Shown: one piece after another, positions 58,382 to 64,000 of the stretch
Numbering within the stretch: the first letter of the stretch is position 1
Layout of the letters: each line of letters starts with the position of its first letter
Assembly: GCF_023016805.1 (NCBI RefSeq)
Contig: NZ_JALKCH010000001.1
Span: forward strand, 186,001 to 250,000
From: Ancylobacter crimeensis
GTDB lineage: Bacteria > Pseudomonadota > Alphaproteobacteria > Rhizobiales > Xanthobacteraceae
DNA: 64,000 nucleotides
Direction of reading: 5' to 3'
Made by a program: the position numbers and the translations under genes
The notes under the pieces: generated by a model
The model's input: only the letters and a program-made list of their open reading frames with translations
Databases searched by the model: none
What the model was told of the DNA's origin: nothing

Positions 58382-58815
58382 GCGACGTGGTGGAGGGCGT
58401 GTTTCCGCCGCTCTCCGGAGTTCTGGAGACCGGCCTTTATGTCGAGGATCTGCCGCGTGCCCGTATTTTCTACGAGAACGTGCTGGGCCTGAGGCCAATG
58501 GTGGCGGACGGGCGCTTCTGCGCCTATGACGCGGGTCCTTCCAGTGTGCTGCTGCTGTTCCTGCGCGGTGCGACGTTGGAGCGGGTCGTGCTGCCGGGTG
58601 GAACCATCCCGCCCCATGACGGCCAGGGCCCTCTGCATTACGCTCTCGGCATTCCGGCAGACATGGTGGAACCATGGATCGCGCATCTTGCCTCCCATGA
58701 GGTCGCGATCGAGAGCCGGGTGACGTGGAAGGGCGGTGCCGTGAGCCTCTATTTTCGCGACCCTGACGGCCACCTCGTCGAACTCGCGACGCCGGGACTC
58801 TGGGCCAATTCCTAA
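58378..58815 (+). CDS. VOC (glyoxalase/bleomycin-resistance) family protein inside the SUF operon
   Basis: 145 residues of a vicinal-oxygen-chelate fold: GVLETGLYVEDLPRARIFYENVLGLRP near residues 10-36 and YFRDPDGHLVELATPGLW at the C-terminus. Candidate metal ligands are His at PLHYALG and Glu in LVELATPG. GTG 58378 overlaps the DUF59 stop (GTGA) and is the best start. Its role in Fe-S assembly, if any, is unknown. Confidence 0.85.
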   Translation: MSDVVEGVFPPLSGVLETGLYVEDLPRARIFYENVLGLRPMVADGRFCAYDAGPSSVLLLFLRGATLERVVLPGGTIPPHDGQGPLHYALGIPADMVEPWIAHLASHEVAIESRVTWKGGAVSLYFRDPDGHLVELATPGLWANS

Positions 58816-58941
58816 GCCGGATCATCCCGGTGTGCAGGTCTGGCATCCGGTGAAGCCTCTTGCCGAAGCGCGTCGCCTCGCCCATTTTCACCTTTCAGCC
58901 TGATCCGCTGGCCTTGAACCGGCGCCGATTGGAGAGAACAG

Positions 58942-59334
58942 ATGACCGTCCAGCGTTCCCGCCCGCCCGTGATGAGCCTGACCGATGCCGCGGCCGCCCG
59001 CGTGCGCTCCATCATCGAGCGCTCGGAGACGCCTGTTTTCGGCCTGCGGGTCGGGGTGAAGAACGGTGGCTGTGCCGGCATGGAATACACGATGGAATTC
59101 GCCGAAGAGCCGGGGCGTTTCGACGAGATCCTCGAGGACAAGGGTGTGAAGGTTCTGATCGACCCCAAGGCGATCCTCTATCTCCTCGGCACCGAAATGG
59201 ACTTCAAGACCGACAAGATGTCGGCCCAGTTCGTGTTCAACAACCCGAACCAGACGTCGGCCTGCGGCTGCGGCGAATCCGTCGCCATCACGCCTGCCAC
59301 GTGCGAGGTGCTCGACGGCGGCGCAGGCGCCTGA
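58942..59334 (+). CDS. sufA: SufA/IscA-type Fe-S carrier
   Basis: A-type carrier that passes Fe-S clusters to targets. 130 residues with the three cluster cysteines: KNGGCAGMEYTMEF near residue 43 and SACGCGESVAI near 112. The N-terminal extension is short. 126 bases separate it from the VOC gene. Confidence 0.95.
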   Translation: MTVQRSRPPVMSLTDAAAARVRSIIERSETPVFGLRVGVKNGGCAGMEYTMEFAEEPGRFDEILEDKGVKVLIDPKAILYLLGTEMDFKTDKMSAQFVFNNPNQTSACGCGESVAITPATCEVLDGGAGA

Positions 59335-59341
59335 GGACAAG

Positions 59342-59698
59342 ATGGAGCGAGAGGCGATCGAGGACATCTTCGCCGCCTTCGGTCCGGTTTCGGTCCGCCG
59401 CCTGTTCGGCGGGGTGGGCGTCTATGCCGGCGGGGTCATGTTCGCGCTCGGCCATAGTGGCGAACTCTACCTGAAGGCAGATGCCGAACTGGTGTGCCAA
59501 CTGGAGGCGCGCGGCTCGAAGCCCTTCACGTATGAGGGTAAGCGCAGCATCGTCGCGCTGGGCTATTGGTCGGTGCCGGCGGATGCGCTGGACGAGCCGG
59601 AGGAGGTCGCGGGTCTCGCCCGCGCAGCGCTCGCGGTGGCGCAGGCGGCGCGTGCTTCATCAGCGCATGGGCGGCGGCGCAGCGAACGGGTGCGGTAG
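59342..59698 (+). CDS. TfoX/Sxy N-terminal domain protein
   Basis: 118 residues matching the TfoX N-terminal domain: DIFAAFGPVSVRRLFGGVGVYAGGVMFALGHSGELYLKAD near residues 6-45, then PFTYEGKRSIVALGYWSVPADALDEPE. Full-length TfoX controls competence in gammaproteobacteria; single-domain alphaproteobacterial forms are uncharacterised. It starts 7 bases after the sufA stop. The C-terminal Ala/Arg tail is low-complexity. Confidence 0.88.
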   Translation: MEREAIEDIFAAFGPVSVRRLFGGVGVYAGGVMFALGHSGELYLKADAELVCQLEARGSKPFTYEGKRSIVALGYWSVPADALDEPEEVAGLARAALAVAQAARASSAHGRRRSERVR

Positions 59699-59789
59699 CT
59701 TCACGCCGGTTTTCTTGGCCGTGCTTCCTTGTCCTCCACGCACGGCGCCCCTTATTCCTTCCCAGCGGATCATCCGCAGGGAGTACGGA

Positions 59790-60617
59790 ATGGATATCAA
59801 TCAGTTCGAACTTGAGCGGCTGGGAAGCTTCTTCATCCTTTACGGCCTCAACGTGCTTTATGCGCTGGGCCTGATCGTCGTCGGCTGGTGGCTGGCGGGG
59901 CTTGTGGAGCGGGGGCTGCTACGCGCCTTCGGCGTGACGCACCGCATGGATGCGACGGTGGCCGGTTTCCTCGCCAGCATCGCACGCTACGCCGTCCTGG
60001 TGTTTGTGGGCGTGGCGGTTCTGCAGCGTTTCGGCATCCAGACAACCAGCATCATCGCCGTTCTGGGCGCGACATCCCTGGCCATCGGCCTCGCCCTTCA
60101 GGGCACTTTGGCGAACCTCGCCGCAGGCGTCATGCTGCTGCTGTTCCGTCCGTTCAAGCTAGGCGACAGCGTGGAGGTGGCGGGTGTTTCCGGCACCGTG
60201 AAGGGCCTTTCCCTGTTCACCACCGAAATGGCCTCGGGCGCCAATGTCCAGGTGCTGATCCCCAACGCCAAGGTGTGGGGCTCCAACATCGTCAACAACT
60301 CGGCCTATCCGCTGCGCCGTTTCGATCTCACGGTGGAGGCACCGGCGGACAGCAAGTGCGAGGCGTTGATAGCGGAAGCGGTGGCCTTCCTGAAGGCCGA
60401 CCAGCGCGTATTGGCCGATCCCGCACCGGCGGGGGTGGTGACGAAGATGCTGCTCGACCGGGTCGAGATCAATGTCTCGGCCTGGACGCGCTCGGAAGAT
60501 GGCGGTGATGTGAAGGCGAGGCTGACCACCTATCTGCGCAGCCGGCTCGTGACGATCGCAGACCCGGATCAGCCGGCGATCATCGACGTTGCGCGCAAGA
60601 AGTCCGTCACGGCCTGA
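59790..60617 (+). CDS. Small-conductance mechanosensitive channel, MscS type
   Basis: 275 residues with three N-terminal membrane segments (about residues 12-105), pore-helix-like sequence LGATSLAIGLALQGTLANLAAGVMLLLFRPFKLGD near 95-128, and a C-terminal MscS beta and alpha/beta domain (VEVAGVSGTVKGLSLFTTEM, LIPNAKVWGSNIVNNS). It resembles the minimal E. coli MscS, 286 residues. ATG 59790 follows AGGGAG. It releases ions upon hypo-osmotic shock. Confidence 0.94.
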   Translation: MDINQFELERLGSFFILYGLNVLYALGLIVVGWWLAGLVERGLLRAFGVTHRMDATVAGFLASIARYAVLVFVGVAVLQRFGIQTTSIIAVLGATSLAIGLALQGTLANLAAGVMLLLFRPFKLGDSVEVAGVSGTVKGLSLFTTEMASGANVQVLIPNAKVWGSNIVNNSAYPLRRFDLTVEAPADSKCEALIAEAVAFLKADQRVLADPAPAGVVTKMLLDRVEINVSAWTRSEDGGDVKARLTTYLRSRLVTIADPDQPAIIDVARKKSVTA

Positions 60618-60624
60618 TGGCGAA

Positions 60625-60647
60625 GGCGCGGGATCCGTTCCCGCGCC
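60625..60647. terminator. Inverted repeat between the MscS-type gene and the helicase gene
   Basis: GGCGCGGGA (60625-60633) and TCCCGCGCC (60639-60647) with a five-base loop, between convergent genes. No T tract. Confidence 0.45.
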
Positions 60648-60657
60648 TGCCTCGTCC

Positions 60658-62154
60658 TCAGCCGGTCTTGAATTTTACCGGGCGCAGCAGGAAGGCCGGC
60701 AGGTGCGAGGTATCGGCCGGCTCGTCATTGCGCGGACGCTCGGGGGCCGGACGCCGCCCGCTGGTCGGCGTGACGGGCGCATGAGCCGGACGAGGTGCCG
60801 TTTCAGCGTCGGGACGCTGCGGCTTGGCGGGTTTGGGAGCAGCGTTGCCGCGCGTGCCGGACGCGCTCTTGCGACGGCTGGTCGCCGGAGCGGCTTCTTC
60901 GGGAGCCGCCGGAGCCTCTGTTTCCGAATCGACCGGCGCGCGCTCGCCACCACGGCGGCGGGCAGGGCGTGCCCCGCGACGTTCGCTGCTCGCCGGTCGC
61001 TCCTCCCGCTCGCGGGGAGGAAGCTCGCCGAGAGAGGGCCCCTTCCACTCGATCGGCCTGCCGATCAGTTTCTCGATGGCGGCCAGCGACTTCACATCTG
61101 AGGGAGTCACGATGGTCAGTGCCGCTCCGGCACGACCGGCACGGCCGGTGCGGCCGATGCGGTGCACATAGTCTTCGGCGTGGTGCGGCGTATCGTAGTT
61201 GAAGACGTGGCTGACGGCGGGAATGTCGAGGCCTCGGGCAGCGACATCCGAGGCGATGAGCAGGGGGACCTCGCCCGTGCGGAACTGATCGAGCGCCTGC
61301 ATGCGCGAACGCTGGTCCATGTCGCCATGCAGCGCGACGACCTTGAAGCCGTGCTTCTGCAGCGACTTGTGCACCACGGCAATGTCGCGTTTGCGATTGC
61401 AGAAGATGATGCCGTTCTGCAGATTTTCCGCGCTGCGGATCAGTTCGCGCAGCGTCTCACGCTTCTCGTAATCCTCCTTGCCGCTCGCCACCAATTGCTG
61501 GGTGATGGTGGAGGCGGTCGAGGAAGGGCGCGAGGCTTCGACCTGCACCGGATTGGAGAGGAACTGCGACACGAGGCGCTGAATTTCCGGCGGCATGGTC
61601 GCGGAGAAGAACAGTGTCTGCCGGGTAAAGGGCACCAGCTTGCAGATGCGCTCGATGTCCGGGATGAAGCCCATGTCGAGCATGCGGTCGGCTTCGTCGA
61701 TCACGAGGATCTCGATGCCGGACAACAGCAGGCGGCCGCGCTCGACATGGTCGAGCAGGCGACCCGGCGTCGCGATCAGCACATCCACGCCGCGCAGCAG
61801 CTTCGAATCCTGGTCGCCGAAGGAGACGCCGCCGATCAGCAGAGCGACGTTCAACTTGTGATTCTTGCCGTATTTGACGAAGTTCTCCTCGACCTGCGCC
61901 GCGAGCTCGCGGGTAGGTTCAAGGATGAGGGTGCGCGGCATCCGGGCGCGGGCGCGACCCTGCTCGAGCAGTGTAAGCATCGGCAGGGTAAAGGCGGCGG
62001 TCTTTCCGGTACCAGTCTGTGCGAGGCCAAGAACGTCACGGCGCGTCAGCACATGGGGAATGGCCTGGGCCTGAATCGGCGTCGGTTCCGTGTATCCCGC
62101 ATCGGCAACGGCCGAGAGGACCTTTTCGCTCAGGCCAAGTTCATTGAAGGGCAT
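60658..62154 (-). CDS. DEAD-box RNA helicase, RhlE-like
   Basis: 498 residues. Helicase motifs in order: Q motif GYTEPTPIQAQAIPHVL near residue 20, I AQTGTGKTAAF near 46, Ia PTRELA, II VIDEADRMLD near 152 (DEAD), III SATMPPEI, V/VI ARGLDIPAVSHVFNYD and HRIGRTGRAGR. The C-terminal 120 residues are Arg/Ala/Pro-rich with acidic patches. Likely acts in RNA decay or ribosome assembly. Start ATG 62154 faces the greB-like gene. Confidence 0.95.
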   Translation of the reverse strand: MPFNELGLSEKVLSAVADAGYTEPTPIQAQAIPHVLTRRDVLGLAQTGTGKTAAFTLPMLTLLEQGRARARMPRTLILEPTRELAAQVEENFVKYGKNHKLNVALLIGGVSFGDQDSKLLRGVDVLIATPGRLLDHVERGRLLLSGIEILVIDEADRMLDMGFIPDIERICKLVPFTRQTLFFSATMPPEIQRLVSQFLSNPVQVEASRPSSTASTITQQLVASGKEDYEKRETLRELIRSAENLQNGIIFCNRKRDIAVVHKSLQKHGFKVVALHGDMDQRSRMQALDQFRTGEVPLLIASDVAARGLDIPAVSHVFNYDTPHHAEDYVHRIGRTGRAGRAGAALTIVTPSDVKSLAAIEKLIGRPIEWKGPSLGELPPREREERPASSERRGARPARRRGGERAPVDSETEAPAAPEEAAPATSRRKSASGTRGNAAPKPAKPQRPDAETAPRPAHAPVTPTSGRRPAPERPRNDEPADTSHLPAFLLRPVKFKTG

Positions 62155-62361
62155 TGAAGGTCAATTCTGCGGCAGCGCACCGCTCACCGAATCCCCGAGC
62201 CGTAATCGGGGGCGGGTTGCATCGTCTTCGCGCGGAGCGCATCTATCGGAACAGCCGGACGACGCAACGCAACATATGCAGAAACCTCACAGAGTCAACG
62301 AATTTAACATCTGTCAAGCCTTTAGCGCCTCCGCGAGCGGTGGCGAAGCGGAGCCGTCAAC

Positions 62362-62844
62362 ATGAGCCGTGCCTTTGTGAAGGAAGATGCCGGGGCCGAG
62401 ACGTTGCCCGAGCGGCCCGTGAGCCCCCTGCGCAACCTCGTCACGCGGCGCGGACTGGCCCTGATCGACCGCGAGATCGAAGCGCTGCGCGCGGCGCTGG
62501 CGGCGGCCACCGGGGCCGGCGACCGCGACGCTATTGCCCGGGTGTCCCGCGATCTGCGCTACTGGACGAGCCGCCGTGCCAGTGCCGAGCCGGTCGATCC
62601 CTCGGCAGAGGGTGCGAAGATCACCATCGGCATGGCTGTGACGATCGAGGACGGGCAGGGGCGCCGGCGGTCCTACCGCATCGTGGGCGAGGACGAAGCC
62701 GATCCGAAGGTCGGCCGTATCGCCTGGAGCGCGCCGGTGGCGCGTGCGCTGCTGGGGCGGGAACTCGGCGACGAGGTGGACATGCCCTTCGGAACCGCCG
62801 AGATCGTGGAGATCGACGCCCGCCCCGAACCGCTTCCGGCCTGA
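62362..62844 (+). CDS. GreA/GreB C-terminal domain protein (transcription elongation factor-like)
   Basis: 160 residues. The C-terminal FKBP-like GreA/GreB domain is visible (GMAVTIEDGQGRRRSYRIVGEDEADPKVGRIAWSAPVARALLGRELGDEVDMPFGTAEIVEI). The N-terminal half is a coiled-coil-like helical hairpin (LVTRRGLALIDREIEALRAALAAATGAGDRDAIARVSRDLRYW) that is similar to GreB but lacks a clear acidic DxxE tip. It may be a GreB variant or another RNA polymerase secondary-channel factor. Confidence 0.85.
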   Translation: MSRAFVKEDAGAETLPERPVSPLRNLVTRRGLALIDREIEALRAALAAATGAGDRDAIARVSRDLRYWTSRRASAEPVDPSAEGAKITIGMAVTIEDGQGRRRSYRIVGEDEADPKVGRIAWSAPVARALLGRELGDEVDMPFGTAEIVEIDARPEPLPA

Positions 62845-62854
62845 CGCAACATCT

Positions 62855-64000
62855 TCAGATATCAAGCATGTCCTCGCCGGCGAAGGCTGCGCGCTCGGAA
62901 ATGAAGGCGAAGCGGCTCTCCGGCTTGTTGCCCATCAGCCGCTCCACGGTGTCGGCGATGGCGGCGCGCTCGGCCTCCGCGATGGTGACGCGCAGCAGCG
63001 TGCGGGTGCGCGGGCTCATCGTGGTTTCCTTGAGCTGCGCCGGCATCATCTCGCCAAGGCCCTTGAACCGCCCGATCTCGATCTTGCCACGCCCTTTGAA
63101 CTCGGCTTCGAGTAGCTGGTCGCGATGCGCCTCGTCGCGTGCATAGAGCGTCCTGGTGCCCTGGGTGATGCGATAAAGCGGCGGCACGGCGAGGAACAGG
63201 TGGCCGTTCTCGATCAGTTTCGGGGTCTGGCGAAAGAAGAACGTGACCAGCAGCGAGGCAATGTGGGCGCCGTCCACATCCGCGTCGGTCATGATGATAA
63301 CGCGCTCATAGCGCAGGTCTTCCTCGCGGTAGTGCGTGGCGCTGCCGCAGCCGAGCGCCTGCATCAGGTCGGCGAGCTGCTGGTTCTGGGCGAGCTTGTC
63401 GCGCCCGGCATTGGCGACGTTGAGGATCTTGCCGCGCAGCGGCAGCACGGCCTGCGTCTGTCGTTCGCGGGCCTGCTTCGCCGAGCCACCGGCCGAGTCG
63501 CCCTCGACGAGGAACAGTTCGGAGCCCGCCGCGGAATTGTTCGAGCAGTCCGCCAGCTTACCCGGCAGGCGCAACTTGCGCACCGCCGTTTTGCGGGAGA
63601 CCTCCTTCTCCTGCCGGCGCCGCAGCCGCTCCTCGGCACGTTCGATCACCCAGTCGAGCAGCCGGTTCGCCTGCACCGGATTGCCGCCGAGCCAATGGTC
63701 GAACGGGTCGCGGATCGCGCTTTCCACGATGCGCGAAGCCTCGGCGGTCGCGAGCTTTTCCTTGGTCTGGCCCTGGAACTCCGGCTCGCGCACGAAGACG
63801 GAAAGCATCGCCGCGCAACCCGCCATGATGTCGTCGCCGGTGATGGAACTTGCCCGCTTGGCGCTGCCGGTGCGCTCGGCATGGTCGCGCAACCCGCGCA
63901 GCAGCGCGGCGCGGAAGCCGGCCTCATGGGTGCCGCCCTCGGCGGTCGGGATGGTGTTGCAATAGGAGGAGACGCCGCCATCGGCATCGCCCAACCAGGC
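62855..64000 (-). CDS. parE: DNA topoisomerase IV subunit B, C-terminal part (5' end outside window)
   Basis: ATP-dependent type II topoisomerase for chromosome decatenation. About 382 C-terminal residues are seen; the frame runs off the right edge. Toprim motifs are present: ELFLVEGDSAGGSA (catalytic Glu) and MTDADVDGAHIASLL. The transducer part ARLSYCNTIPTAEGGTHEAGFR and the C-terminal sequence GEMMPAQLKETTMSPRTRTLLRV place it in ParE rather than GyrB, which would carry a longer insertion in gammaproteobacteria; no flanking parC is visible to confirm. Confidence 0.93.
   Translation of the reverse strand, partial: AWLGDADGGVSSYCNTIPTAEGGTHEAGFRAALLRGLRDHAERTGSAKRASSITGDDIMAGCAAMLSVFVREPEFQGQTKEKLATAEASRIVESAIRDPFDHWLGGNPVQANRLLDWVIERAEERLRRRQEKEVSRKTAVRKLRLPGKLADCSNNSAAGSELFLVEGDSAGGSAKQARERQTQAVLPLRGKILNVANAGRDKLAQNQQLADLMQALGCGSATHYREEDLRYERVIIMTDADVDGAHIASLLVTFFFRQTPKLIENGHLFLAVPPLYRITQGTRTLYARDEAHRDQLLEAEFKGRGKIEIGRFKGLGEMMPAQLKETTMSPRTRTLLRVTIAEAERAAIADTVERLMGNKPESRFAFISERAAFAGEDMLDI

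Overview
The window is a contiguous, GC-rich, densely coded chromosomal segment of an alphaproteobacterium, most likely Hyphomicrobiales and possibly near Xanthobacteraceae/Ancylobacter. The evidence is lineage-typical gene content: an NDUFA12-type complex I accessory protein, DUF992 and DUF2155 proteins, a coenzyme-B12-dependent NrdJ, a nifS-like/sufBCDS operon behind an Irr-type palindrome, a malic enzyme fused to a phosphotransacetylase domain, and a prfB without the programmed frameshift. No 16S rRNA is present, so genus is inference. I saw no tRNA, rRNA or CRISPR array.

Layout. 0-2.6 kb: polyphosphate metabolism (3' end of ppk1, then ppx). 2.7-9.2 kb: RNase D, a DUF992 protein, an MgtC-like membrane protein, aspS and a large anchored protein of unknown function. 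9.4-13.4 kb: malic enzyme, a glycine-zipper protein, two near-identical cold-shock genes and a GFA-family protein. 13.6-16.8 kb: an accessory island. 16.8-32.4 kb: nrdJ, an MFS exporter, ndufa12, aat, the aroQ-accB-accC cluster, a DsbA-like protein, an M48 protease, an aminotransferase and a MarR/oxidoreductase divergon. 32.4-43.4 kb: RNase E, an AmiC-type amidase, PBP1A, a GST, an Lrp regulator, prfB and a Bcp peroxiredoxin. 43.7-51.2 kb: a giant AsmA/YhdP-like protein, tyrS, anmK, a small secreted protein and an alpha/beta hydrolase. 51.6-59.7 kb: the SUF iron-sulfur operon. 59.8-64 kb: an MscS-type channel, a DEAD-box helicase, a GreB-like factor and the 3' part of parE.

The most unusual part is 13.6-16.8 kb. 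On the minus strand, a protein with two tandem class III nucleotide-cyclase domains overlaps or abuts an ORF carrying an E2 (ubiquitin-conjugating enzyme)-like active-site motif. They are followed by two protein remnants resembling the C-termini of Tn7-type transposition proteins (TnsA-like and TniQ-like) and by a strong minus-strand terminator. Related short repeats flank the segment on both sides. I read it as a partly decayed mobile island carrying a cyclase-plus-E2 signalling or antiphage module, distantly reminiscent of Pycsar/CBASS logic. The E2 reading frame is broken downstream of the motif, and no effector gene is visible.

The SUF operon is the other coherent unit: nifS-like desulfurase, sufB, sufC, sufD, sufS, a DUF59 protein, a VOC protein translationally coupled to it, then a SufA-type carrier. 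A perfect 15-bp Irr-box-like palindrome lies upstream and there is no iscR gene in front, which suggests iron/haem control of Fe-S assembly.
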